A stretch of DNA of 64,000 nt from Flavobacterium fluviale (GCF_003312915.1 NZ_CP030261.1:1922001-1986000); one strand, 5' to 3'; numbered from the stretch's first letter, positions 47,601 through 56,845 are shown. Notes: generated by a model not told the origin, from the sequence alone. Program-made: numbers and translations.

Positions 47601-50600
47601 CATCCAATCTGCTGATGCCAAAAAGCATTTACAGCGGTAAATTTCCCGATTCAAGCGTATTAGACAAGAAAATCACTTATGATAAATATGATGATAAAGG
47701 AAACCTTTTACAGTTTACACCAGAGGGAGGAATTCCAGTATCGATAATCTGGGGGTATCATCAAACACAGCCTATTGCCAAACTAGAAAATCTGACTTAT
47801 GATCAGGCAGAAAGTTATGTTGCAAATATTCAGACTTTATCCAATGCGGATAATGATAATTGTATGTCTGCCAATTGTAATGAGCAGATTTTAAGAACTG
47901 CTTTAAATAATTTAAGAACGGTCTTCTCTCAGGCAATGGTGAGTACATACACTTACAATCCGTTAATCGGGGTTACCAGTATGACAGATCCAAAAGGAAC
48001 AGCTTCCTACTATGAATATGATTCAGCTGGCCGATTAAAATTTATTAAAGATAAAGATTTAAATGTACTTCAAAAATACTGTTACAATTTTAAAGGCCAG
48101 CAGATTAATTGTGACGATAATAGTTCTTCAAGTGTTGTATTATATAAAAGTGCAGCCAGAAGCGGTTCGTTTACAAAAGACAATTGTGATGCAGGCGGAG
48201 TTGGATCTGCTGTAATCTACACTCAGGCAGCAGGGGCAGCTGTTTCAACTATTTCTCAGGACGATGCAGATTCCAAAGGTCTTACTAAATTTAACACAGA
48301 TGGTAAAGTATATGCAAATCTTCATGGGGACTGTACCTTTAGCAGTACAGCCTACAGTGGTTCGTTTACCAAAAATAATTGCGCTTCCGGCGGAGAAGGT
48401 TCTTCTGTTGCATACAGTCAGGCAGCAGGCGCCTCTACATCAAAAACCTCACAGGCTCATGCTAATGAAATTGGTCTTCAGAAATTCAATACAGAAGGTC
48501 AGGTTTACGCTAATTCAGAAGGGTATTGTACTTTTAGAAGTATAGCTTACAGTGGAACATTTACAAAGAATACTTGTGCTCTCGGTGGAACAGGACTAAG
48601 TGTAACATACAGTCAGGCAGCAGGAGTCGAAACTTCTACAATCTCACAATCTGATGCTGATGCAAAAGGATTAGTAAGATTTAACGCAGACGGACTTGCT
48701 TATGCTAATACTAACGGTCAGTGTTTGTTTAAGAATACAGTTCAGAGCAGATCGATCATAAGAACCAACTGTGCCGCAGGCGGAGCACCAGGAATTGCTA
48801 TTTATACAGTTCCGGCAGGAAGATATGATTCTTATACTTCTCAGGCGGATGCGGATGCCAGAGCGCAGAACGAAATCGATGTTAATGGTGAGGCTTATGC
48901 AAATGCTAATGCCAGCTGCAGATTTTTAAATACGCTGCAGAGCAGAATAATTGAAAGAAACAACTGTGCAGCAGGAGGTACGCCTGGTAGTGTCATTTAT
49001 AATGTTACAGCAGGAAATTATGATTCCTATATTTCTCAGGCAGATGCAGATGCCAAAGCCCAGAATGAAATCAATCTTAATGGACAGCTTTATGCCAATA
49101 CTAATGCCATATGTACTTTCAAAAATACCGTGCAGAGCGGATTGTTCACCAGAAATAACTGTGCTGCGGGAGGTACACCTGAAAGTATTTACTATTCAGT
49201 CTCCGCAGGGATATATGAATCGAATATCTCTCAGGCAGATGCAGATGCAAAAGCGCAGAACTATGTCGCACAGAATGGACAGGCTTATGCAAATGCCAAT
49301 GCCAGATGTACATTTTGGAATACTGCACAAAGCAGGTTATTCACCAGAAATAATTGTGCACCTGGAGGAACTCCGGCAAGTGTATGGTATACAGTTCCGG
49401 CTGGAAGATATCACTCGAACGATTCTCAGGCAGCAGCCGATTCTCAGGCGCAAAGCGAAATTGATGTGAACGGGCAGGCATTTGCAAACAACGATGCGAA
49501 TGCTAAATGTACTTTTTGGAACAGTGAAAGAAGTGGATTATTTACCAGAAATAATTGTGCTCCAGGCGGAACACCTGCCAGTGCGTGGTATACTGTTCCT
49601 GCAGGACGTTACAGCTCTGTAGAATCTCAGGCTGCCGCCGATGCCCAGGCGCAGAATGAAATAAATGCTAATGGTCAGGCGTACGCAAATAATGATGCCA
49701 ATGCAAAATGTACGTTTTGGAATACTGCACAAAGCGGTCTGTTTACAAAGAATGATTGCGCCGTGGGAGGTATTCCAGGAACAGCATGGTATACGGTTCC
49801 GGCCGGCCGCTACAGTTCTACAGAATCGCAGGCAGCGGCAGATGCCCAGGCGCAGAATGAAATTAATGCAAACGGACAAAATCATGCCAACGCCAATGCA
49901 GTTTGTACATTTTCTAATGTTTTAAAAATGCAGAGTTTCACAAAAAATAACTGCGATGCAGGCGGAGTTCCGGGTACAGCAACTTATGTAGTTCCGGCGG
50001 GAAGATATTTCTCAACCTATTCTCAGGCAGCAGCAGATGATCAGGCGCAGCAGGAAATTAATGCAAACGGACAAAATCATGCTAACGCAAATGCCGGCTG
50101 TACCTATTACAGCGCAGCCAGAAGCGGTTCGTTTACTAGAAACAACTGCGGTGTTGGAACTGTCGTGGGGTCAACTGTTTCCTACTCTCAAAATGCAGGT
50201 GTTGAATATTCAGTAACATCACAGGCGGAAGCTGACGCACGCGGACTGCAGCGATTTAATACAGACGGGCAGGCCTATGCCAATGTCAACGGATATTGCT
50301 TTTACTATAATCGAGCTAAAAGCGGCAGTTTTACTAAAAACAATTGTGCTTCCGGTTATCAGCCTGGAGCTCCGACCATTTACACTGTACCAGCCAATAG
50401 CCTTATCTCCTACAATTCACAAGCTGAAGCAGATAATTTTGCGCAAGATATGGTGAATTCCAATGGTCAGACATATGCCAATGCAAACGGAATTTGTAAT
50501 CCGATTTATTTTGACGCATCAGGAGATATGCAGATTGCGCTAAAGAAAATGTTTATAACATTAACAGCTTCCTCCTCTAATCATAATGGTAAAATTTTCA

Positions 50601-50740
50601 ATATCGAGATCTATTACGATACTGCTTCAAATCCTAGTGCCTATCAAACAGCCACTTTACAATTATTACCTGGTGAAACAAACAAAACTTTCACAGTTGG
50701 CGTTCCGGCTAGAACTTATGCATCAATGTCATTTTACTAA
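44615..50740 (+). CDS. Giant secreted YD/RHS-type protein with twelve DUF5977-like repeats
   Basis: A 2041-residue protein. A hydrophobic N-terminal segment (about residues 18-38, ending LYAQ) is a signal peptide. Roughly residues 39-1170 are RHS/YD-like beta-solenoid, with segments such as YGNLDMSNNNGGFAYSVPLY and TYNPLIGVTSMTDPKG near the end. Residues about 1180-1960 are twelve tandem repeats of 64-67 residues with consensus SGxFTxNNCAxGGxPGxxxYxVPAGxYxSxxSQAxADAxAQ, ending YANANAxC, resembling DUF5977. A beta-rich tail of 75 residues ends the protein. It is 5 bp before the RHS gene and probably functions with it at the cell surface. Confidence 0.85.
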   Translation: MYHYINSLKAIGQGFLIKNLILTLNLFFFFLSISTLYAQETPEQGINIVTPSIDNYNFTKYGNLDMSNNNGGFAYSVPLYTVKQGRITVPISLNYYTDGVKVNDIAGIAGMNWNLAAGGMITRVVKDEPDEFTQTIKYRPDSQSMLDIIAGNYSDAEYLAGKRAEAMNIWNSTYNTIGTAYYNKLDTEQDAYSFNFNGHSGNFYIENDQIYLDTDEIGIRASYERLVIEGVVTLKFTFITPDGMKYIFGGTSETVESSEISGDCARAFRSPIPTTWHLKQIEYQHQTVVFSYKTIFKNYPYDFSQSVTYKTKLRYSTCGTPAASIFECNTTFRTSNAKVLTKIDFGVCKVELDYLTQREDYYAGHLLNSISVYNGFSEVEKINMSYVYANSTTNNSPTPTVSVNKKRVFLESLSFKNNSVQKFEYNNIDGLSPRLAYSQDIYGYNNGNAFASLLNVYYDGTRENGYSQYMNREFPGMVDRADRSTDQIKSLYGTLNKIIYPTKGYSVIQYENNLSLENVDVQISETREIQSNKTPCHPLNDDEFPSTQTFNFTSNGSVMYFFANASVDWCEGVTVEEGHDRHSLTIRDLTNNSIVYSLTIDADQVFRSDGSTISLQQGDGIISPINTVAGRQYSVTYSTLSKFNDVYGNLSFQYNFQDVKELRMVNYSGARVKSIADYDSSGEKYNEKKYVYNEVKDLNSGKTSLHHNFLFSPWKFDCTVPPCLDGRSSTTYVDCNNTITFGSSNYLSGVLSRGNRINYKTVSVILPNQNAIENKYMVSTGELDAPEIVYRKALKGTTRSNPEGWFDGKLEQANIYNFLDNGNNPVKTTISKYGILKEEIFYNYNTELGLDSGTGMDIMNKDHVTNDLPYNIGCNTIICNLQGKIGIEKYFNHCIIRAKTETIETEYLHGQAITNTTKYFYNAANNYLLSSQTTANSEGETLESKYYYASNPDMAGQPFRDELVAKNMLQPPLKTESYNGSKISEQLTVYDNSALTSNLLMPKSIYSGKFPDSSVLDKKITYDKYDDKGNLLQFTPEGGIPVSIIWGYHQTQPIAKLENLTYDQAESYVANIQTLSNADNDNCMSANCNEQILRTALNNLRTVFSQAMVSTYTYNPLIGVTSMTDPKGTASYYEYDSAGRLKFIKDKDLNVLQKYCYNFKGQQINCDDNSSSSVVLYKSAARSGSFTKDNCDAGGVGSAVIYTQAAGAAVSTISQDDADSKGLTKFNTDGKVYANLHGDCTFSSTAYSGSFTKNNCASGGEGSSVAYSQAAGASTSKTSQAHANEIGLQKFNTEGQVYANSEGYCTFRSIAYSGTFTKNTCALGGTGLSVTYSQAAGVETSTISQSDADAKGLVRFNADGLAYANTNGQCLFKNTVQSRSIIRTNCAAGGAPGIAIYTVPAGRYDSYTSQADADARAQNEIDVNGEAYANANASCRFLNTLQSRIIERNNCAAGGTPGSVIYNVTAGNYDSYISQADADAKAQNEINLNGQLYANTNAICTFKNTVQSGLFTRNNCAAGGTPESIYYSVSAGIYESNISQADADAKAQNYVAQNGQAYANANARCTFWNTAQSRLFTRNNCAPGGTPASVWYTVPAGRYHSNDSQAAADSQAQSEIDVNGQAFANNDANAKCTFWNSERSGLFTRNNCAPGGTPASAWYTVPAGRYSSVESQAAADAQAQNEINANGQAYANNDANAKCTFWNTAQSGLFTKNDCAVGGIPGTAWYTVPAGRYSSTESQAAADAQAQNEINANGQNHANANAVCTFSNVLKMQSFTKNNCDAGGVPGTATYVVPAGRYFSTYSQAAADDQAQQEINANGQNHANANAGCTYYSAARSGSFTRNNCGVGTVVGSTVSYSQNAGVEYSVTSQAEADARGLQRFNTDGQAYANVNGYCFYYNRAKSGSFTKNNCASGYQPGAPTIYTVPANSLISYNSQAEADNFAQDMVNSNGQTYANANGICNPIYFDASGDMQIALKKMFITLTASSSNHNGKIFNIEIYYDTASNPSAYQTATLQLLPGETNKTFTVGVPARTYASMSFY
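48150..50500 (+). repeat. Twelve tandem coding repeats of about 195 bp
   Basis: Inside the giant protein gene, twelve repeats of 64-67 codons run in tandem. Repeats 1-3 and 11 share a motif GLxxFNTDGQxYANxxGxC; repeats 4-10 share AQNEINxNGQxYANANAxC and are more alike in DNA. The two classes suggest unequal crossing-over within the array. Repeat number may vary between strains. Confidence 0.8.
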
Positions 50741-50745
50741 AAAAT

Positions 50746-53700
50746 ATGAAAAAATATATATCCATAATATTCTTATTATTTCTTGCTAAAACGGCTGTTA
50801 CAGCTCAGACATTTAGTGACGATAATTTTATTTATACAATAGCACCTAAAAAAGCGGTACAGTCTGGCAATTTAAGTTCCCTTACCAAGGATCAGATGAA
50901 TCAGACCGTACAATATTTCGACGGGCTTGGACGCCCTATACAAACTATTGTTCCGGCTCAGGGCGGAAATGGGGAAGATTTAGTGACTCCGGCCGCCTAT
51001 GATGAGTTTGGAAGACAGCTCAAAGAATATCTGCCCTATGCAGTATCAAATGGCAGCAGCAGTTATCCGAGAGTAGATCCAGGTTCGGCAGTAAGCGCTG
51101 TGTCTTCATTTTACAATACAGAAAAATATGAAAACACTTCTAATCCTTTCTCTGAGAAGAAATTGGAACCGTCCCCTTTAAATAAAGTACTTAAACAGGC
51201 AGCTCCGGGAGCTTCCTGGGCAATGGGAGAAGGACACGAAATAAAATTTGATTATCAGACCAATACCGCAGCCGACAATGTTAAACTTTATAAAGTTATA
51301 ACGACATGGAAAGAGGATCTGGGGCTATATGACATCTCACTTTCAGTTCCAGAAACTTATGCTGAAAACCAATTGTACAAAACCGTTACGTTTGACGAAA
51401 ATACAACAGCTAGTCCCGCAGAAGGTGCCGGCTCAACAGTTGAATTCAAAAACAAGCAGGGACAGGTTATTTTAAAAAGAACTTATGATGCGGGTGATCC
51501 GCATGATACCTATTATGTATACGATGTTTATGGAAATTTAACTTACGTGATTCCGCCAAAAGTGGAAGGAAGTATAGATGTTGATGTTTTAAACGGGTTA
51601 TGCTACCAATACAAATACGATAATAAAAACCGGCTGGCATCAAAAAAACTGCCCGGAAAACAGTGGGAATTTATTGTGTACGATAAACTGGACAGACCTG
51701 TTGCATCGGGTCCAGCACTGTCTCCCTTTAGGAATGAGACTGCCGAAGGATGGGTTATTACAAAATACGATGCATTTGGCAGACCAATTTACACAGGCTG
51801 GCTGGGCCAGACTGCAACAGCTGCTTCGAGAAAGGGACTGCAGGACACCCAGAACAGCGCAGCTCTGCTGTTTGAAACGAAACAGACTTCTGGAACGATC
51901 GACGACATACCAGCCTATTACAGCAATACTATTGAACCGACAAATTTTAAACTGCTGACGGTTAATTATTATGATGATTATGCTTTTCCAAATGCGCAGG
52001 CTGTTCCCTCTTCAGTGGAGGGGCAGACGGTTCTGCAGAATGTAAAAAGTCTTGCGGCAGGAAGCTGGATAAGAGCATTAAGCACAGCCTCTTCAACTGC
52101 CGGGGAAACCAGCACCATATTTTACGATGATAAAGCAAGGCCCGTAAAAAATTATCTTCAGAATTATCTGGGCGGTTATAGCTCCAGTGAGAATAAGCTT
52201 GACTTTACAGGAAAAACACTGTACACAATCACCAGACACAAGCGCACCTCCAGTAATTCAGAAATAACAGTAAGAGAGGATTTTACCTATTCTGCACAGG
52301 ACAGACTGCTGACCCATACACATCAGATAAACGGCGGAACTGTAGAGCTTTTGGCAGAGAACACCTATGACGCTTTAGGACAGCTTGAAAGCAAAAAAGT
52401 CGGAAACAGCTCTGGAAACCCGCTCCAGAAAATCGATTTTGTCTATAATATAAGGGGATGGCTCAAGGAAATTAACAAAACAGATAATTTACAGCAGAAT
52501 ACTGATCCAGTTGATTTGTTTGCTTTTAAGATCAATTACGATATAACGCAGACAGATGTTTCTGGAGTCAATCCCTTGTACAACGGCAACATTGCTGAAA
52601 CTTTCTGGAAAACTGCCACAGATATAAACGAGCGTGCTTACGGTTATAAATACGATCATTTAAACCGTCTGAAAAATGCAGTTTATGAAAAAAACGGACT
52701 AACAACCAGTGCGTATGATGAAAACCTCACTTATGACAAAAACGGAAATATAAAGAGTCTAACTCGTAAGGGAGATTATGACCCTCAGGTTGGGAATTTT
52801 GATATAGATGATTTGGTTTATACGTATCCGACAAACTCCAATCAATTATCAAAAGTGGCAGACAACTCCAATAACAGCAGCGGATTCAATGATGCTAATA
52901 AAACAGATGATGATTACAGCTATGATGATTTTGGTAATATGACTACAGATAAAAACAAAAATATTACTGCTATTACCTATAATCATCTCAATCTGCCAAA
53001 GAAAATAACATTTGGAACAACAGGCACTATTGAGTACATTTACAACGCATCGGGACAAAAACTGGAGAAAATAGTTAGTGAAGGTACTGTAACAACAACC
53101 ACAAATTATTTGGGCGGTTACCAGTACAAAGACAATGTTTTAGAGTTTTTCCCGACAGCAGAGGGATATGTAAAGAATACGGCAGAAGCACTTTCATATG
53201 TTTATCAGTACAAAGACCATTTAGGAAATGTTCGTGTGAGTTATGCTAAAAACCCAGCCACTCAAGTTCTTGATATTATTGATGAAACGCATTATTATCC
53301 TTTTGGTTTAAAACATTCAGGTTATGTAGCAAGTCAAGAGAGTAATAATAAATATAAATACAATGGGAAAGAGTTGCAGGACGAGCTGGGGCTTGAGGTT
53401 TATGACTATGGAGCAAGAAATTATGATCCAGCATTAGGGCGTTGGATGAATATAGATCCTAAGGCTGAAAATTCTCGTAGATGGAATCCTTATAATTACG
53501 CATATAATAATCCAATTTATTTTATTGATCCAGATGGAATGCAAGCAGATGATTGGGTTAGAACTCAAGATGGTCAAATGATTTATGATAGTCGAGTTAC
53601 TAATCAGGAAACAGCGAAAGAGTTTTATGGTAATTCAACATATGTTGCCGTGGGAGAATCCTATACATCTTCAAAGGGTACTAAAGTTGAACTAGGTAAA

Positions 53701-54201
53701 AATGGAGCTTTTACGGTTGATGGGGTATCTGATCAAGCTGTTGATCAAGCGCCTTTAAGTCTTATGAGTAATGGATTAAATGAAATAATCGAGTTTAATT
53801 CATCGATTGATAGTAGTGTTCAAGCACTTCAAATATTAGGTGTAACTAGTAAATCTTTAGATGCTGTAGGAGGATTTACAGGTAATGCTGCAACATTACT
53901 TGATGTAGGACGAGTAGGAATGGATTACGCACAAGGCGAAATTGGAGAAGGTAGAGCTCTGTTCCGTTTAGGTACAATTGGAGCGGCAACAGCCGCAGGA
54001 TCAGTTGTAGGTGGAGAAGTTGGTTCTGCAATACCAGTCCCAGGAGTCGGAACTGCAGCAGGAGCCATTGCAGGTGGTGTAATTGGTGGAGGCTCAAGTG
54101 TTGTAGAGGAAGCTTATGACAAAGTTTCTGAAGAAATTCAAAGAAGTTTCAATAATTTTATAAATACAGTAAACCTAGCTGGATCAAATTCAAAACGTTA
54201 A
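50746..54201 (+). CDS. RHS-repeat protein with variable C-terminal tip (polymorphic-toxin-like)
   Basis: An 1151-residue protein. The signal peptide is MKKYISIIFLLFLAKTAVTAQ, and a DUF6443-like N-terminal region follows (APKKAVQSGNLSSLTKDQ, YFDGLGRPIQTIVP). YD repeats (YDKNGNIKSLTRKG, YNHLNLPKKITFG) lead to a conserved RHS core ending LGRWMNIDPKAENSRRWNPYNYAYNNPIYFIDPDGM at about residue 930. The last 220 residues differ in style: AT-rich codons, and a glycine/alanine/valine-rich segment (GTIGAATAAGSVVGGEVGSA, AIAGGVIGGGSSV) like a membrane-inserting helix pair. The tip is therefore a candidate effector domain; the membrane-active idea is inference. Confidence 0.88.
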   Translation: MKKYISIIFLLFLAKTAVTAQTFSDDNFIYTIAPKKAVQSGNLSSLTKDQMNQTVQYFDGLGRPIQTIVPAQGGNGEDLVTPAAYDEFGRQLKEYLPYAVSNGSSSYPRVDPGSAVSAVSSFYNTEKYENTSNPFSEKKLEPSPLNKVLKQAAPGASWAMGEGHEIKFDYQTNTAADNVKLYKVITTWKEDLGLYDISLSVPETYAENQLYKTVTFDENTTASPAEGAGSTVEFKNKQGQVILKRTYDAGDPHDTYYVYDVYGNLTYVIPPKVEGSIDVDVLNGLCYQYKYDNKNRLASKKLPGKQWEFIVYDKLDRPVASGPALSPFRNETAEGWVITKYDAFGRPIYTGWLGQTATAASRKGLQDTQNSAALLFETKQTSGTIDDIPAYYSNTIEPTNFKLLTVNYYDDYAFPNAQAVPSSVEGQTVLQNVKSLAAGSWIRALSTASSTAGETSTIFYDDKARPVKNYLQNYLGGYSSSENKLDFTGKTLYTITRHKRTSSNSEITVREDFTYSAQDRLLTHTHQINGGTVELLAENTYDALGQLESKKVGNSSGNPLQKIDFVYNIRGWLKEINKTDNLQQNTDPVDLFAFKINYDITQTDVSGVNPLYNGNIAETFWKTATDINERAYGYKYDHLNRLKNAVYEKNGLTTSAYDENLTYDKNGNIKSLTRKGDYDPQVGNFDIDDLVYTYPTNSNQLSKVADNSNNSSGFNDANKTDDDYSYDDFGNMTTDKNKNITAITYNHLNLPKKITFGTTGTIEYIYNASGQKLEKIVSEGTVTTTTNYLGGYQYKDNVLEFFPTAEGYVKNTAEALSYVYQYKDHLGNVRVSYAKNPATQVLDIIDETHYYPFGLKHSGYVASQESNNKYKYNGKELQDELGLEVYDYGARNYDPALGRWMNIDPKAENSRRWNPYNYAYNNPIYFIDPDGMQADDWVRTQDGQMIYDSRVTNQETAKEFYGNSTYVAVGESYTSSKGTKVELGKNGAFTVDGVSDQAVDQAPLSLMSNGLNEIIEFNSSIDSSVQALQILGVTSKSLDAVGGFTGNAATLLDVGRVGMDYAQGEIGEGRALFRLGTIGAATAAGSVVGGEVGSAIPVPGVGTAAGAIAGGVIGGGSSVVEEAYDKVSEEIQRSFNNFINTVNLAGSNSKR

Positions 54202-54208
54202 TAAAACT

Positions 54209-54703
54209 ATGAAATTAAGAATCACCTTTTTTAATCAGGTAAAAACATCACTGTTTTTAATAATAAGTTCTATCACTAGTTTGGCTATGTTTACTTTTTT
54301 AGAAATAAATACTAAAAAATCGTTACTAATTATTGAAATTCCCCTTTTTGTTATTTTTATTTTGCCTTCTGTTTATATGCATTTAAACTACTATTTTCAA
54401 GGTAATGATATTGAATATGAATTAGATAATCAGAGGATAAAAATTATTAAGGACAAAGTTGAAATAATTTATACGAAAGATGCTTTTAAAGAGATTAAAC
54501 TCTACATGTCAGGTACAAGATTGGCAGGAATGTCATTAAGGAATTTCCCTTTTGAAAATTATTATTATGCTAAAATAGTAATAGAAGATAATACAGAGAT
54601 AATAATTACTTGCTTGTTTTCTCAAAAAATTGATAAGATTCTAGAATCGTATTATTCAGAAGTTCCCACACTAAAAATAAAAGATTTTTATCCTATAATT
54701 TAA
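54209..54703 (+). CDS. Putative immunity protein: small two-helix membrane protein
   Basis: A 164-residue protein with two hydrophobic segments (about 14-33 and 40-60), then about 100 residues of strand-rich sequence (IEYELDNQRIKIIKDKVEIIYTKDAF) like a small PH-type domain. It starts 7 bp after the RHS gene on the same strand and is strongly AT-rich, as is the RHS tip. That position is where immunity genes of RHS toxins normally lie. No family match is claimed, so the role is inferred from context only. Confidence 0.6.
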   Translation: MKLRITFFNQVKTSLFLIISSITSLAMFTFLEINTKKSLLIIEIPLFVIFILPSVYMHLNYYFQGNDIEYELDNQRIKIIKDKVEIIYTKDAFKEIKLYMSGTRLAGMSLRNFPFENYYYAKIVIEDNTEIIITCLFSQKIDKILESYYSEVPTLKIKDFYPII

Positions 54704-54715
54704 AGGATAAAATAT

Positions 54716-54746
54716 AAAAGGAGAAATATTGTTTCTCCTTTTTATT
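54716..54746. terminator. Bidirectional terminator after the immunity candidate
   Basis: AAAAGGAGAAA (54716-54726) and TTTCTCCTTTT (54732-54742) form a perfect 11-bp stem. T-rich sequence follows on the plus strand and A-rich sequence precedes it, so it can serve both convergent genes. Confidence 0.82.
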
Positions 54747-54759
54747 TTTAAAATAGTCG

Positions 54760-55116
54760 TTACTCTTTAATGCTATTTCGAAATAACAGTACTGTTGCGG
54801 AAATCTGAACTAGAGATTGTAATATGATAATAATTGCATTTATAGGATTATATATTAGCATATATTTAATAACTGCTGGAGTGTTAAATAATCCTAAGAT
54901 AATTAGAATTAGTAGGATATATTTAATCCAAGAAACTCCATATCTAATTAAAACTCCTAATGTTAAAATCAACAAAATAGTTATTATACTAGTTTTTAAT
55001 CCTTTTTGAGAAGAAATTATTTCAGGTGAAAGAAGCAGATTGATAATGCCAAGAAGAGCTGATATAAAAATTAAGTTTGATGATTTGATAAAATTTGAGT
55101 TTAAGGAAATTTTCAT
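54760..55116 (-). CDS. Small membrane protein (118 aa), unknown
   Basis: A 118-residue protein with four predicted membrane helices (about 12-29, 42-58, 62-80 and 90-110) and few charged residues. Not recognised as a family. It is convergent with the immunity candidate and shares its terminator. Placement next to an RHS module allows a second immunity role, but nothing in the sequence shows it. Confidence 0.55.
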   Translation of the reverse strand: MKISLNSNFIKSSNLIFISALLGIINLLLSPEIISSQKGLKTSIITILLILTLGVLIRYGVSWIKYILLILIILGLFNTPAVIKYMLIYNPINAIIIILQSLVQISATVLLFRNSIKE

Positions 55117-55475
55117 TTATGAGTTGTAAAAGTTTAAGATGTAGAATTTAATTGCCAAAATACGTTCTAAAGATAATAAATTTTTTAAAAGTTAAATTAA
55201 ACTTCTTTTTAGTAATTGAAACCGTGTCCATTAATAAAAAAGGAGTATTAAATACCTTTTTGAAGTTTCTTTTTCTTTCTTTATTTAAACTTTTTCGAAA
55301 CATAATCATTTATCTATTCACCTCTGAGTAAAATATCGGTAATGTATTAAATGTGTTTGTGGTTAATTATTGCGTTTAACATTTACAGAAAATCAGATAT
55401 TTATATTACTATCGCATAAAATTAAAACAGCCCAAAAGCTGTTTTTTTATTTTATAATGTTTTAAATCGAAAAAA
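55117..55475. other. 359-bp gap before the IS remnant
   Basis: AT-rich, with no coding frame. It contains two weak hairpins, AAAAAAGG...CCTTTTT (55236-55261) and AAAACAGC...GCTGTTTT (55424-55445). The second is followed by T bases and looks like a plus-strand terminator without a gene upstream, perhaps left from deleted sequence. Confidence 0.4.
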
Positions 55476-56153
55476 ATGGAGTCAAATCAGACTAGGTGTT
55501 ACAGATGTGTTGGTGATATTCGAGAGATGATAAAGTATAGAAAGACAAAATCTGGTAATCAAAGATATATTTGCAGAGCACGCCGGAAAACTAGAGTTGA
55601 AAATTATATTTATCAAGCATAGGAGGCAGAGATAAACCAGAATATTATCCAATTAACCAAAGAGGGTTTAGTAATAAGAAGCACGGCAAGAATATTAAAA
55701 ATATCAACGACAACACTACTGAAAAGAATCATCTTAATTGCCAGAAGCATTGCCAAGCCGATTATCAGCAGAGGCAAAACTTATGAAGTTGATGAGCTGT
55801 GCACTTACATTAAGCACAAGAAAAATTATATTTGGCTGGTTTATGCATTGGAAAAGAATTCTAGAAGTTTTGTAAGTTTTAATGTTGGAAAACGAACCAA
55901 TAAAACTCTGAACCGTGTTTTGGAAACTCTGAAATTATCTGACGCTAAAAAGATATTTACAGACAGACTTAAAAACTATAGGTATCTGATTGATGAGAAA
56001 GTGCATTCTATCAAACGTTTCGGAACAAATCATATTGAAAGGAAGAATCTGACACTCAGAACTCATCTTAAGCGACTAAACCGCAGGACAATGTGCTTCA
56101 GTAAAAGTTTAGTGATTTTTACTGCTGTTTTGAAGATTTACTTTTGGATTTGA
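55476..56153 (+). pseudogene. IS1-family transposase broken by an in-frame TAG
   Basis: One frame runs from ATG 55476 to a stop at 56153 but is interrupted by TAG at 55620-55622, after residue 48. The N-terminal part has CYRCVGDIREMIK and GNQRYICRARRK, an InsA-like zinc-finger in which one expected Cys is replaced by Arg. The remainder fits the IS1 DDE domain: ARILKISTTTLLKR (helix-turn-helix), YEVDELCTYIKHKKNYIWLVYALEKNSRS (first Asp), TDRLKNY (second Asp) and HIERKNLTLRTHLKRLNRRT (Glu). The catalytic residues survive, but the nonsense codon and lost Cys indicate an inactive copy. No clear terminal inverted repeats were found. Confidence 0.8.
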
Positions 56154-56168
56154 GAAGTAAAACAGTAA

Positions 56169-56360
56169 GTTTATCTACGATATTCAGTAGATGAGATTAA
56201 TAAGTATGGTTTAACTGCATTACTTGGAAATGTACCAGGAAGGGATTTGGCTCATGGCATTGAAAAAATTTTGATTACCCCGCTCTATGAAGAGTGCCTA
56301 ATGAAAATCTGCGCAAATGTATCTGACTTTTTGCAATTTTTTTGTTCTTATAAATTGTAA
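56169..56360 (+). pseudogene. Short coding remnant beside the IS
   Basis: A frame of 63 codons with no start at its beginning reads VYLRYSVDEINKYGL, then TALLGNVPGRDLAHGIEK, ending with TAA at 56358-56360. The second stretch looks like a real, conserved C-terminal protein segment, and resembles the tips of toxin-type proteins, but its parent is not identified. The frame becomes open right after the transposase remnant. It may be the displaced tip of an RHS or other effector cut by the IS insertion. Confidence 0.4.
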
Positions 56361-56543
56361 GTATGTCAAAAGTCTCTGGCTTTTTTAGTATGGTATGGTT
56401 AAGCCTATTTCAAAATAGTTTTAAAGTCTAAGACTTTGAGACGTCTACTTTTTTATTATAGAATACGCAGCTTTTCATTAGAAGACTTCGTAGAGGGGGC
56501 TTTCGAAATTTATTTTTTAAAATTTATTCTGAAAGCCAATAAG

Positions 56544-56804
56544 TTATTTCAAACCCCTTACTTTCATTTCTTTGTTGATCATAGCTAAACTGCTCAATGC
56601 AGGCATTAAGGTTACGGGTAAAGCAAATACAGGAATGAGCGTTGCGATATTAAAGTTTTCAAAACCTTTGGTAGCGTACAGGTAAATTAGAATACCCACC
56701 GCAAGAACCGCAATAGTTAAAAATCCAATGACCACGCCTTTCAATAAGTTTCTTCGTTTTAACAATTGCTCGTTGGTTAAATTTTTAATTTGATTTGTCT
56801 GCAT
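56544..56804 (-). CDS. Small two-helix membrane protein (86 aa)
   Basis: An 86-residue protein with a basic N-terminal helix (LTNEQLLKRRNLLKGVVIG) and two hydrophobic helices (about 23-45 and 53-73). It resembles small Bacteroidota proteins sometimes named redox-active disulfide protein 2, but it contains no cysteine, so that name would mislead. It is divergent from a TetR-family gene, its likely regulator. Confidence 0.7.
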   Translation of the reverse strand: MQTNQIKNLTNEQLLKRRNLLKGVVIGFLTIAVLAVGILIYLYATKGFENFNIATLIPVFALPVTLMPALSSLAMINKEMKVRGLK

Positions 56805-56845
56805 AATTTTTTTATTTAAAGTTCTATTAGTTATTTTTATTTTTA

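Noticed and set aside
49538..49885. Cysteine-rich 115-codon minus-strand frame within the repeat array
   Set aside because: It is a by-product of the repeated codons of the plus-strand DUF5977-like array; the repeats in it mirror the real protein.
48150..50500. Possible CRISPR or satellite array
   Set aside because: The 195-bp repeats are in frame, diverged and translate to a conserved protein module.
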